From assembly GCF_009026145.1 (NCBI RefSeq), contig NZ_WBUE01000034.1:1-41212 (forward strand): a stretch of DNA of 41,212 nucleotides. The letters are read 5' to 3'. A program made the translations under genes and the position numbers. Position 1 is the first letter of the stretch. Every line of letters begins with the position of its first letter. Shown here piece by piece: positions 1 to 9,152 of this stretch. Origin of the DNA: Hyphomicrobium sp. GTDB taxonomy: Bacteria > Pseudomonadota > Alphaproteobacteria > Rhizobiales > Hyphomicrobiaceae. The notes beneath the pieces are model-generated. The model did not search any database. It saw nothing but the letters and a program-made list of their open reading frames with translations, and was not told the origin of the DNA.

Positions 1-243
1 CTCTTCGCCTTGCTCGCCTGGCGCGGCAGCAGGAGGTGGAGGCGGCTCCTGAGCTTGCGCTGGGGGTGGCGGCTGCTCCTCGGCCGCAGGGGGCGGCGGC
101 GCGCCGCCGCCGGCATCCGTTTCCGGTGCCTGCGCGAGCTCGAAAGCCTGGAGGGGATGCGTACCGTCGGCCGCCAGCGTCGATAGAGCTGCGGCGTTGA
201 ACGCGGTGATAGAAATGGCGGTGTAGAACAGACGGCGGCTCAT
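1..243 (-). CDS. Proline-rich secreted protein, C-terminus outside window
   Basis: An open reading frame runs on the minus strand from an ATG at 243 to the left edge without a stop (81 codons seen). It starts MSRRLFYTAISITAFNAAAL, a basic N-terminus followed by a hydrophobic stretch, which reads as a Sec signal peptide or anchor. Residues about 48-80 are dominated by proline, alanine, glutamate and glutamine (runs of PPPP and PPPPP), as in a periplasm-spanning linker. A purine-rich AAGGAG lies about 12 nt upstream. No catalytic domain is visible in this fragment, so no function is assigned. It is divergent from the thiE-like gene, with 147 bp between them. Confidence 0.6.
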   Translation of the reverse strand, partial: MSRRLFYTAISITAFNAAALSTLAADGTHPLQAFELAQAPETDAGGGAPPPPAAEEQPPPPAQAQEPPPPPAAAPGEQGEE

Positions 244-390
244 GCGTCGGCCAGGCTCCTTGTTGTTATCGTTAGCGATAGGGCGGAAATGTTGTTGAGG
301 TTGTGGCCCCGTGAGCGGCCCTCACAAAGGCGTCGCTTTTCCGCCCCAATGCGCCCTAATAGGCTGTGCTCACACGGGGTTTGAGGAAAC

Positions 391-1038
391 GTGGCGATGG
401 GGCTCGAGGTTCAGCCGAGGCTGTGTGTCGTGACCGCGGCGAGCGCCGATGCGCGGCGGCTCGCCGAGGTGCTCGATGCTGCCGCCGCGGCCACGCTGCT
501 GATCGCCGCCGGCACCGGCGGCGCGCTCACCGCCGCCACGGCGCGCCCGCTGGTCGAGCTTGCCCAGAAGAGGGACATCGCTGCCCTCATCGAAGGCGAC
601 GCGCAGCTTGCGCGAGCCCTGCGCGCCGACGGCGTGCACCTGCCGTGGAGCAAGGACATCGAGGCGCGGTACGGCGAGGCACGCGAGGTGCTCGGCACGC
701 GCTTCATCGTCGGCGCCGACGTCGGCCGCTCGCGCCACGATGCCATGACCATCGCCGAGCACGGCGCCGACTACGCCGGCTTCGGCATTCCCGCGCACGT
801 CGAGGATCGAGCCGGCGCCGCCGAGCGGAGGCTCGAGCTCATCGCGTGGTGGAGCGAGATCTTCGAGGTGCCATGCGTCGCCTTCGACGTTGAAACTGTA
901 GCGGATGCGACGGCGCTGGCCGCAGCCGGTGCCGACTTCATCGCCATGCGGCTCGGCGTCGAGCTGGCACCGGCCGAGTATAGGGCCCTGGCGCGCAGCA
1001 TCGCCGAAGCCGCGAGCCAGCGTGAGGCGCTGGCATGA
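391..1038 (+). CDS. Thiamine-phosphate synthase family protein (ThiE/TenI-like), divergent
   Basis: A TIM-barrel protein of about 215 residues related to ThiE, which couples the thiazole and pyrimidine phosphates to give thiamine phosphate in the cytoplasm. Family marks are ALIEGDAQLARALRADGVHL (about 65-84), matching the ThiE 'ND..LA...ADGVHLG' block, and GADVGRSRHDAMTIAEHGAD, matching the 'GxSxH...A...GADY' block. The usual VFPTxTK loop is absent; GFGIPAHVED sits there instead. This may therefore be a TenI-like or otherwise altered member, not a proven ThiE. The frame opens with GTG at 391, followed by ATG at 397; GAGGA at 383-387 is 3 nt from the GTG and 9 nt from the ATG, so 397 is also plausible. 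It overlaps the next gene by 4 bp (ATGA). Confidence 0.8.
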   Translation: MAMGLEVQPRLCVVTAASADARRLAEVLDAAAAATLLIAAGTGGALTAATARPLVELAQKRDIAALIEGDAQLARALRADGVHLPWSKDIEARYGEAREVLGTRFIVGADVGRSRHDAMTIAEHGADYAGFGIPAHVEDRAGAAERRLELIAWWSEIFEVPCVAFDVETVADATALAAAGADFIAMRLGVELAPAEYRALARSIAEAASQREALA

Positions 1039-2102
1039 GCGCGCGCCGCGTCACGCTACTGCTGTTCGGCGCACTGGTGCTCGCGCAGCCCGCCGCCGCC
1101 GAGACCAGCTCGTGGATCATGGAGTCGACCGAGGTTCCGAAGCCGCGGCGCGGCAAGCCGGTGAAGACGGCACCGAGCGCGACGTTCTCCAACGCGCCGG
1201 TCGTGAAAGGGTCGGAGAAATCCAAAGACGGAAGCTTCGGCAAGTCGTTCGTGGAGCCCACCGGCGATGAGGCCGCCTACATCGCCTTCGATCAAGGTCA
1301 GTATCTCACGGCGTTGAAGCTCGCCGACGAGGGCGCCAAGCGCAACGACCCGCAGTCGCACACCTTGCTCGGCCGCCTCTATGCCGAGGGGCTCGGCGTC
1401 AGCAAGGAGCCGCAGACCGCCGCCAAGTGGTACGCGCGCGGCGATGAGCTGGGCGACGTGCAGGCGACCTTCGCCCTCGGTGTGCTGTATGCCGAAGGAC
1501 GCGGCGTCAAGAAGGACCGTGCCAAGTCGGCGGAGCTGTTCGAGAAGGCGGCGCGCACCGGGCATCCGCTCGCCAACTACAATCTCGGCCTGCTCTTCCT
1601 CAAAGGCGACGGCAAGCCGCAGAACCCCTATCGCGCCGCCATGCATATCCGCTACGCGGCGGAAAAGGGTATCGCGGTGGCCCAGTACGATCTCGCCGGC
1701 CTCTATCAGAACGGCTCCGGCGTGGAGCCGAGTGCGCTCGAGGCGGCGCGCTGGCTCAGCAAGGCGGCCGAGCAGGGCATGGCGGAGGCGCAGTTCGACT
1801 ACGCCGTCGTATTGTTGCGCGGGCTTGGTCTCACCAAGGACGAGCCGAAGGCCATTCCCTATTTGCGCGCCGCCGCACACAAGGGTCTTGCCTCGGCGCA
1901 GAACCGGCTTGCCTACGTCTATGCCGAGGGCGTCGGCGTCAAAAAGAACCCGCAGGAGGCGGCCAAGTGGCGGCTCATCGCCCAGGCCGGCGGGCTCAAG
2001 GACGAGGCGCTCGACGCGCTCGTCAGCAAGCTGCCCAAGGCGCAGCAGGTGGCCGCGCAGCAGGCGGCCAGCGAGTGGCGCGAGAAGGCGGGGCTATTCT
2101 AA
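1035..2102 (+). CDS. Secreted Sel1-like repeat (SLR) protein
   Basis: A 355-residue protein with an N-terminal signal peptide (hydrophobic segment about 6-22, PAAAET cleavage region). A basic, low-complexity linker follows, then about six Sel1-like repeats between residues 90 and 335. They are seen as recurrent motifs such as LLGRLYAEGLGV, ALGVLYAEGRGVKKD, NLGLLFLKGDGK, DLAGLYQNGSGVE and RLAYVYAEGVGVKKN. SLR solenoids mediate protein-protein contacts in envelope processes; in alphaproteobacteria such proteins (ExoR, PodJ-like) act in signalling and morphogenesis, but nothing here identifies the partner. The start codon lies inside the stop of the thiE-like gene, which implies translational coupling. 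The 91-bp gap to the next gene shows no clear terminator. Confidence 0.85.
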   Translation: MSARRVTLLLFGALVLAQPAAAETSSWIMESTEVPKPRRGKPVKTAPSATFSNAPVVKGSEKSKDGSFGKSFVEPTGDEAAYIAFDQGQYLTALKLADEGAKRNDPQSHTLLGRLYAEGLGVSKEPQTAAKWYARGDELGDVQATFALGVLYAEGRGVKKDRAKSAELFEKAARTGHPLANYNLGLLFLKGDGKPQNPYRAAMHIRYAAEKGIAVAQYDLAGLYQNGSGVEPSALEAARWLSKAAEQGMAEAQFDYAVVLLRGLGLTKDEPKAIPYLRAAAHKGLASAQNRLAYVYAEGVGVKKNPQEAAKWRLIAQAGGLKDEALDALVSKLPKAQQVAAQQAASEWREKAGLF

Positions 2103-2193
2103 AGCGGCGGTTGGCGGCCTTGCCAGCGGACGCGTCTGGGTCTAGTCGGGGCGCCTTGCACCCCATTCCTCGGCGCCCCGAAGGATCCACTCG

Positions 2194-2997
2194 ATGCCCG
2201 CCTCAGCGCTTATGAACGTCATGATCGGCGCCGCTCGCAAGGCGGGGCGCAGCCTTGCCCGCGACTTCGGCGAGGTGGAGCAGCTGCAAGTCTCCGTCAA
2301 GGGACCGGGCAACTTCGTCTCCGCCGCCGACCACAAGGCCGAGGAGATCATCTACCGCGAGCTCGCCAAAGCGCGCCCCGGGTACAGCTTCCTCATGGAG
2401 GAGCGCGGCGAGGTCGTCGGCGACGATCGCAGCCACCGCTGGATCGTCGATCCGCTCGACGGCACCACCAACTTCTTGCACGGCGTGCCGCTGTTTGCCA
2501 TTTCCATCGGGCTCGAGCGCGAAGGCCAGCTCGTCGCCGGCCTCATATACAATCCGATTTCGGATGAGCTGTTCGCGGCCGAGAAGGGGAAGGGCGCCTT
2601 CCTCAACGATCGCCGCCGGCTGCGCGTCGCCGCGCGCAAGAACCTCTCCGACGCGCTGGTGACCACCGGTATCCCGCACATCGGCCGCCCAGGGCACGTA
2701 GCCTTCACACGCGAGATCAAAGAGGTCATCAAATACGTTGCCGGGGTGCGCCGCACCGGTTCGGCGGCGCTCGACCTCGCCTGGGTCGCTGCCGGGCGCT
2801 TCGACGCCTATTGGGAGCGGGGCATCAAGCCTTGGGACATGGCAGCGGGCATCGTGCTGGTGCGCGAGGCAGGCGGCACCGTCAGCGATCTGGCCGGCGG
2901 CACCGCGATGTTCGACAAGTCGGAAGTGCTTGCCACGAACAGCACGCTACACAAGGAATTTCTTCCCCTGCTCGCCGCTGCCCCGGCCGGCGCCTGA
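2194..2997 (+). CDS. suhB: Inositol-monophosphatase family protein (SuhB-like)
   Basis: A Mg2+-dependent, Li+-sensitive-type phosphatase of 267 residues, the normal family length. Metal-binding signatures are present: Glu70 in LMEERGE, WIVDPLDGTTNF (Asp86, Asp89) and a C-terminal block with KPWDMAAGIVLVREAGG carrying the third Asp. The family hydrolyses inositol phosphates and related small sugar phosphates; some members also have transcription-linked roles, which cannot be judged here. AAGGA at 2181-2185 lies 8 nt before the ATG. It is followed after 104 bp by the MotA/ExbB-like gene. The name suhB rests on family membership only. Confidence 0.9.
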   Translation: MPASALMNVMIGAARKAGRSLARDFGEVEQLQVSVKGPGNFVSAADHKAEEIIYRELAKARPGYSFLMEERGEVVGDDRSHRWIVDPLDGTTNFLHGVPLFAISIGLEREGQLVAGLIYNPISDELFAAEKGKGAFLNDRRRLRVAARKNLSDALVTTGIPHIGRPGHVAFTREIKEVIKYVAGVRRTGSAALDLAWVAAGRFDAYWERGIKPWDMAAGIVLVREAGGTVSDLAGGTAMFDKSEVLATNSTLHKEFLPLLAAAPAGA

Positions 2998-3101
2998 CGC
3001 CACGCCTTCGCCGCGGGCGGGCACGATGTTGCCCCGTTTGTGCTGTCATTGGCATCGGGTAATGTCACGAAGCTGAGAAAAGCGGCGGGCGGAGCTCCGG
3101 G

Positions 3102-4154
3102 ATGGCCAGAAGACGACAGAACGACCCAGCCGTATCGGCGCTGGCCCATCGGCCGCTGACGCCGCCGGGTGTCTTTCTCATCAGAATGCTGATCTTTCTG
3201 ACGCTCGTCGCTTTCCTGGCGGCGATCCTGCACAAGCAGCTGATCACCTCGTTCATGAACAACCCGGGCCTCAACGGCCTGATCGTCGGCGTGCTGCTGC
3301 TCGGCATCCTCTACGCCTTCCGGCAGGTGATACGGCTCTATCCCGAGATCCGTTGGGTCAACGCCTTCCGCATTGCCGATCCGGGCCTCGCCATTTCGCA
3401 TCAGCCGGTGCTGCTGGCACCCATGGCGGCGATGCTGCGCGATCGCACCGGCGTGCTGTCGCTGTCGACCGCCTCGCTGCGCTCGATCATGGATTCAATC
3501 AGCTCGCGCCTCGACGAGGCCCGCGACACAGGTCGCTACATGGTCGGCTTGCTGATCTTCCTCGGCCTGCTCGGCACCTTCTGGGGCCTCCTGGAGACGA
3601 TACAATCCGTCGGCAGCGCCATCGACGCAGTCGACGTCAACGCGGCCAACAACGTGACCATGTTCTCCGATCTAAAGGACGGGTTAGCCGCGCCGCTCAA
3701 GGGTATGGGCACTGCATTCTCGGCGTCTCTCCTCGGTCTGTCGGGCTCGCTCGTCCTCGGCTTCCTCGAGCTGCAGGCCAGCCATGCCCACAACCGCTTC
3801 TATAACGAGCTGGAGGAATGGCTGTCGGGCATCACTGAGCTCACCCCCGGCACCAACGTCTCCGCCGATCAAGTCAGCCGCCAGCTGTCGAGCGCCATCC
3901 TGCACATGCAGCGCGCCGTCGAGGATCTGTCGACGCGGCTCGCCGACCAGTCGATGGCGGGCGCCATCGGCGCGCACGGCGGGGGCGGCGAGGAGCAGCT
4001 GCGCGAGCTGGCGCGCGGCGTCAACCAGCTCGTTTCGCAGATGCGCGCCGAGCAGAAGGTCGTGCGCGAATGGGTCGACGAGCAGGCGGCGCAGCACTCG
4101 GAAGTGGCGAGCGCGCTCAAGGAGCTCGCCTCGAACATGCGACGTCGAGGGTAG
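3102..4154 (+). CDS. MotA/TolQ/ExbB-like proton channel protein
   Basis: A 350-residue inner-membrane protein. Hydrophobic segments lie near residues 25-45, 57-78, 145-167 (YMVGLLIFLGLLGTFWGLLE) and 203-225 (a Gly/Ser-rich helix), followed by a cytoplasmic helical tail. The GTFWGL and GMGTAFSASLLGL segments are typical of the pore-lining helices of the MotA/TolQ/ExbB family. These proteins form a pentamer around a dimer of a MotB/TolR/ExbD-type subunit and convert proton flow into work in the envelope. The matching OmpA-domain subunit begins 6 bp downstream, so the two form a stator-like pair. No flagellar, Tol or TonB genes are nearby, so the process being powered is unknown. Confidence 0.85.
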   Translation: MARRRQNDPAVSALAHRPLTPPGVFLIRMLIFLTLVAFLAAILHKQLITSFMNNPGLNGLIVGVLLLGILYAFRQVIRLYPEIRWVNAFRIADPGLAISHQPVLLAPMAAMLRDRTGVLSLSTASLRSIMDSISSRLDEARDTGRYMVGLLIFLGLLGTFWGLLETIQSVGSAIDAVDVNAANNVTMFSDLKDGLAAPLKGMGTAFSASLLGLSGSLVLGFLELQASHAHNRFYNELEEWLSGITELTPGTNVSADQVSRQLSSAILHMQRAVEDLSTRLADQSMAGAIGAHGGGGEEQLRELARGVNQLVSQMRAEQKVVREWVDEQAAQHSEVASALKELASNMRRRG

Positions 4155-4160
4155 CGCAGC

Positions 4161-5189
4161 ATGGCGGGCGTACGCACGCGTCGGCGCAGTGAATACGCGG
4201 ACTTCTGGCCCGGTTACGTCGACGTGCTGTCGACGCTGCTGCTCGTCGTTACCTTCCTGATGTCGATCTTCATGCTGGCGCAGTACTTCGCCAGCCAGGA
4301 GGCGAGCGGCAAGGACACCGCGCTCAAGCGGCTGACGCTGCAGATCACCGAGCTGACCAACCTCCTCTCGCTCGAAAAGGGCAAGAGCAAATCGGCCGAG
4401 GACGAGCTGGCCGCGCTGCAGGCGACGCTGTCGAGCCTGCGCGAGGAGAACACCAAGCTCTCCGGCACGGCGCTGTCGGGCGATGAAGCGGCCAAGGCGG
4501 CGGAAGCGCGCATCTCCGGGCTCACATCCGAGATCGAGAGCCAGAAGAAGGTCTCCGACGAGGCGCTTGCCAAGGTCGATCTCCTCAATCAGCAGCTGCT
4601 GTCGCTGCGCCGGCAGATCGCCGCTCTCAACGAGGCGCTACAAGCCTCTGAGAAGAAGGATGCCGAGAGCCAGTCGCGCATCAAGGATCTCGGCGCCCGC
4701 CTCAACGCGGCACTGGCTCGCCAGGTGCAGGAGCTGCAGCGCTATCGTTCGGATTTCTTCGGTCGCTTGCGCGAGCTGCTGAAAAATCGCAAGGACATCC
4801 GCGTCGTCGGCGATCGTTTCGTATTCGAATCGGAGGTGCTGTTCCCGTCCGGCTCCAACCAGCTGACCCCTGAGGGGCTGGCCGCTATGGATCAGCTGGC
4901 CTCGGCCATCATCGAGCTCGAGAGGGAGATCCCCAAGGAGATCGACTGGGCGCTGCAGGTGGATGGCCACACCGACATCCGACCCATCGCCAGCCCGACC
5001 TTCCCTTCGAACTGGGAGCTGTCGACCGCGCGCGCCATTTCGGTGGTGCGCTACCTCATCAGCCGCGGCGTCCCTGCGCAGCGGTTAGTGGCGGCCGGCT
5101 ACGGCGAATTCCGCCCCCTGGAGGCGGGCATCGACGAGGCAAGCCTGCAGCGCAATCGCCGCATCGAGCTGAAGCTGACCAACCGTTAA
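4161..5189 (+). CDS. MotB-like protein: TM anchor, coiled coil, OmpA peptidoglycan-binding domain
   Basis: A 342-residue protein with one transmembrane helix at about 21-43. It starts with Asp21 in FWPGYVDVLSTLLLVV, the place of the proton-carrying Asp of MotB. A long charged coiled coil (about 50-200) then leads to a C-terminal OmpA-type domain (about 215-340) with VDGHTDIRP, NWELSTARAISVVRYL and QRNRRIELKL. This is the architecture of a peptidoglycan-anchored stator subunit with an unusually long spacer. It is co-directional with, and 6 bp from, the channel subunit. It ends 5 bp before a converging gene, with no terminator hairpin between them. It resembles ZorB and MotB in layout but lacks their genomic neighbours. 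Confidence 0.88.
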   Translation: MAGVRTRRRSEYADFWPGYVDVLSTLLLVVTFLMSIFMLAQYFASQEASGKDTALKRLTLQITELTNLLSLEKGKSKSAEDELAALQATLSSLREENTKLSGTALSGDEAAKAAEARISGLTSEIESQKKVSDEALAKVDLLNQQLLSLRRQIAALNEALQASEKKDAESQSRIKDLGARLNAALARQVQELQRYRSDFFGRLRELLKNRKDIRVVGDRFVFESEVLFPSGSNQLTPEGLAAMDQLASAIIELEREIPKEIDWALQVDGHTDIRPIASPTFPSNWELSTARAISVVRYLISRGVPAQRLVAAGYGEFRPLEAGIDEASLQRNRRIELKLTNR

Positions 5190-5194
5190 CGCCC

Positions 5195-5773
5195 CTAGGG
5201 CGCCGGTGCAGGCGTTGCCGGCGGCGGCATCGGCACGGGGCTGACCTGCTCGCGCTCCTTCTTCAGATCGGCGAGCGCCTGGTTGAGCTTCTTTTGCGCC
5301 GCCGCCAGTTGCGTCTTGAGGCCGGCGATCTCCTTGTCGGCTGCCTCCTTCGCCGCGATCGCCTCCTTGGCACTCGCTTCGGCCGCCGCGCGGGCGCGCT
5401 CGATGTCGCCTGTCTTCTGCTGCAACTCACCCACTTGCCGCTGCAGATCGCTGATCTGCGCCGACGCCGCTTCGGTGTTGGCGCGCGATTGCTTCAGCGC
5501 GTTCTCGACCTCGTCGCGCGAGCGGTTCGCCTGCTCCACCTGCCGCGTGAGGTCGGCGACGTTGGCTTTCAGCCGGTCGCGCTGCTGCGTGAGATCGGCC
5601 CGCGCGCTCTCGCCCTCGTGATGCAGTTGGCGCGCCGACAGCGCCGCATAGCCGGCGTAGATGCTGATGGCGCCGAGTGCCACTATGAGCAGCCAGACCC
5701 ACAAAGGAGCCGGCGCGGCTGAGCGCGGCTCGCGTGGGAGCATGGGTTCGAGTTCCGGTTCCATAGGCTTCAT
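5195..5773 (-). CDS. Membrane-anchored coiled-coil protein of unknown function
   Basis: About 192 residues. A short acidic and proline-rich cytoplasmic segment is followed by a single transmembrane helix (PLWVWLLIVALGAISIYAGY, about 23-43). A long Ala/Gln/Glu/Lys-rich coiled coil comes next, with heptad-like strings such as LTRQVEQANRSRDEVENAL. The protein ends in a short Pro/Ala tail. GGAGGGG at 5774-5780 abuts this ATG; an ATG three codons on (5764) has better spacing from that site and may be the true start. It lies 91 bp downstream of the ABC exporter on the same strand and is probably co-transcribed with it. No enzymatic motif is seen. Confidence 0.7.
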   Translation of the reverse strand: MKPMEPELEPMLPREPRSAAPAPLWVWLLIVALGAISIYAGYAALSARQLHHEGESARADLTQQRDRLKANVADLTRQVEQANRSRDEVENALKQSRANTEAASAQISDLQRQVGELQQKTGDIERARAAAEASAKEAIAAKEAADKEIAGLKTQLAAAQKKLNQALADLKKEREQVSPVPMPPPATPAPAP

Positions 5774-5864
5774 CCCCTCCAGTTCTTGTCGGCGTTCAAC
5801 GAAGAGTACGCCGCTTCCTCCCTCGCAGTTCCTCTTCGCGCGGCTAGCAAGACGCGGATTGAGG

Positions 5865-7745
<1,881 letters not shown>

Positions 7746-7817
7746 GCCCGACGGGGTGGGACGGCTCAAGTGGCATCAGGCCGCGGCGCGGCTTGAAAGG
7801 GGGGCTTCGGGTTGCGC

Positions 7818-7846
7818 TTGTGCCGGCCAACCATCTCGACTATAGA
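7818..7846 (+). promoter_or_regulatory. Sigma70-type promoter of rpmE
   Basis: TTGTGC at 7818-7823 and TATAGA at 7841-7846 are separated by exactly 17 bp, giving good -35 and -10 boxes for the housekeeping sigma factor. Transcription would begin near 7853, leaving a leader of about 67 nt before rpmE. The match was found by eye. Confidence 0.55.
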
Positions 7847-7919
7847 GGCCGCTCCGAACACCCATTTTGCCCGACAGAAGAGGCTGTTTGCCAGCGGGCA
7901 AGCTATTGCGAGCGCACCC

Positions 7920-8144
7920 ATGAAGAACGATCCCGATCTGCATCCCGACTACCATCAGATCAAGGTCAAGATGACCGACGGAACCGAGTTCATCACCTAT
8001 TCGACCTACGGCAAGGAAGGCGACGAGCTGCATCTCGACATCGACCCCACGTCGCACCCAGCGTGGACGGGCGGCGATCAGCGCCTCACCGACCGTGGTG
8101 GGCGTCTGTCGCGCTTCAAAAAGAAGTTCGAAGGCCTGTTCTGA
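7920..8144 (+). CDS. rpmE: 50S ribosomal protein L31, zinc-free (C-minus) type
   Basis: A 74-residue protein beginning [20 protein letters not shown], with the L31 landmarks HPxY, a central SHPAWTG and a C-terminal [15 protein letters not shown]. It sits at the central protuberance of the large subunit and helps bridge to the 30S. There is no cysteine at all, so the CxxC zinc ribbon of the C-plus form is missing and this is the zinc-independent type. The frame extends further upstream, but family alignment places the start at 7920. It is preceded by a clear promoter and followed by a strong terminator, so it is probably a single-gene transcript. Confidence 0.95.
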   Translation: MKNDPDLHPDYHQIKVKMTDGTEFITYSTYGKEGDELHLDIDPTSHPAWTGGDQRLTDRGGRLSRFKKKFEGLF

Positions 8145-8173
8145 GCGGCCAACGGCCGTTGCCACTCGCCTAG

Positions 8174-8204
8174 AAAAAAGCCCGGCACAACGGCCGGGCT
8201 TTTT
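8174..8204. terminator. Bidirectional rho-independent terminator between rpmE and rcdA
   Basis: A-tract 8174-8179, stem AGCCCGGC (8179-8186), 6-nt loop, stem GCCGGGCT (8193-8200), then TTTT to 8204. The T-tract serves rpmE on the plus strand, and the A-tract gives a U-run for rcdA transcripts on the minus strand; the two genes converge here. Confidence 0.85.
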
Positions 8205-8234
8205 GCTTGCGAGCTTCGTTAATTGCGCTTCGGC

Positions 8235-8783
8235 TCAGCAGCCGAAGGCGACACGCAGCTTGTCGATCTGGCTGCCGACGGGATTAGCCAGCATGGACTC
8301 GGCGACCGCCCCGACGTTGTCGGACTTGATGCTCATGGCGCGATCGAGCTGCACGATGCGATCCTGCAGCGCGTAGCTTTCTTCTACGAGCCCGCGCAGC
8401 GTCTCGGGCAGCTCGCCGAAACCGGCGACGTGCGACGAGCGCGCCGGCGCCTGCAGCGTGACGCCCTTGCGCTTCCTCTGCGCCTCCGTCTCGCTGATGT
8501 CGCCCTCCTTGAGGGCGCGGCGGATGAGGAGCCAGGACGCCATGTCCAGAAGCCGCGTCGTGAGGCGCATGCTCTCGCTGGCGTAGAGGACGTTGACGGC
8601 AGCGGGCAGACGCTTGGCCTCGGCGCGGCCCGGCCCTTCGAGGTAAGCAGCGGTGCGCTCGACGAGCGCCATGCCTTGCTTGAAGACGACGTCGAACTGA
8701 GCGGAAGCCTGGAAGCGCTCACCGAACGATACGGTGACGCTGCTTGCCGTTAACGCCGCTTCAGCACGCGATACGTTGCTCAT
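8235..8783 (-). CDS. rcdA: RcdA-family protein (DUF1465), ClpXP adaptor regulating CtrA degradation
   Basis: A 182-residue all-helical protein matching the DUF1465/RcdA family: FGERFQASAQFDVVFKQGMA, LVERTAAYLEGPGR, RLTTRLLDMASWLLIRRAL and GELPETLRGLVEESY are typical. In Caulobacter, RcdA works with CpdR and PopA to deliver CtrA to ClpXP at the pole, which links proteolysis to the cell cycle. In other alphaproteobacteria its cargo varies. The ATG at 8783 is chosen; a GTG at 8804 is in frame and preceded by AGGTGA but with no spacing. It is transcribed away from the sRNA candidate and DUF1192 gene and shares a terminator with rpmE. Confidence 0.85.
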   Translation of the reverse strand: MSNVSRAEAALTASSVTVSFGERFQASAQFDVVFKQGMALVERTAAYLEGPGRAEAKRLPAAVNVLYASESMRLTTRLLDMASWLLIRRALKEGDISETEAQRKRKGVTLQAPARSSHVAGFGELPETLRGLVEESYALQDRIVQLDRAMSIKSDNVGAVAESMLANPVGSQIDKLRVAFGC

Positions 8784-8913
8784 GACTAGATTTGACACAC
8801 TCACTCACCTGCAGCTCATCAATACCACGCACGCATCCTGCCAAGCCATAGTTAACAACATGACCAAAAGCGGGACGAGAGCGCGCCGGTTCCCGACACA
8901 ATTGGGGATATGC

Positions 8914-8940
8914 AAAAAAAGAGCCGCTTTGCAGCGGCTC
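8914..8940 (-). terminator. Rho-independent terminator ending the sRNA candidate
   Basis: Perfect 8-bp stem GAGCCGCT/AGCGGCTC with a 4-nt loop, followed on the minus strand by seven T. It also lies downstream of the DUF1192 gene, but 213 bp away, which is far for that gene alone. Confidence 0.85.
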
Positions 8941-8990
8941 TGAAGTCAACAGGGAGGCGTCAAACAGAGCGGCCGTGCCGCTCGGGATCC
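8914..8990 (-). ncRNA. Candidate trans-acting sRNA with exposed CCUCCC (MmgR/alpha-r8-like)
   Basis: Read on the minus strand, the segment folds as: hairpin 1 GAGCGGC-ACG-GCCGCTC (8983-8967), a 26-nt unpaired stretch containing CCTCCC (8957-8952), then hairpin 2 GAGCCGCT-GCAA-AGCGGCTC (8940-8921) and a run of seven T (8920-8914). Two hairpins flanking an anti-Shine-Dalgarno CCUCCC, with a total near 77 nt, is the layout I recall for the rhizobial alpha-r8 family (MmgR). The 5' end at about 8990 is a guess. No open reading frame explains the segment. The nearest upstream same-strand gene, DUF1192, ends 160 bp away. Family assignment is inference from structure, not a database match. Confidence 0.6.
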
Positions 8991-9152
8991 AGGTGACTGG
9001 ATAACGGCAGGTTACCGGCCTAACCCTAACAATCCGTTAATGGCTAACGATGCGTGAGCAACGCGCCGATTACGATTGTGGGGCTGCCGGCGCGCTCCCT
9101 GCCGGGCGCGAGCAATTGCCTGGCTGCGAGGCGAATGCCGAAGCAATGAGCG

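Noticed and set aside
311..325. GTGAG/CTCAC inverted repeat upstream of the thiE-like gene as a riboswitch or operator
   Set aside because: Only 5-bp arms, no TPP-riboswitch consensus (CUGAGA...ACYUGA) seen nearby; could easily be chance in GC-rich DNA.
3102..5189. Zorya-type defence system (ZorA/ZorB-like pair)
   Set aside because: The MotA/MotB-like architecture fits, but no ZorC/ZorD/ZorE genes or other defence genes adjoin. The neighbours are housekeeping, and a similar pair is widespread in alphaproteobacteria.
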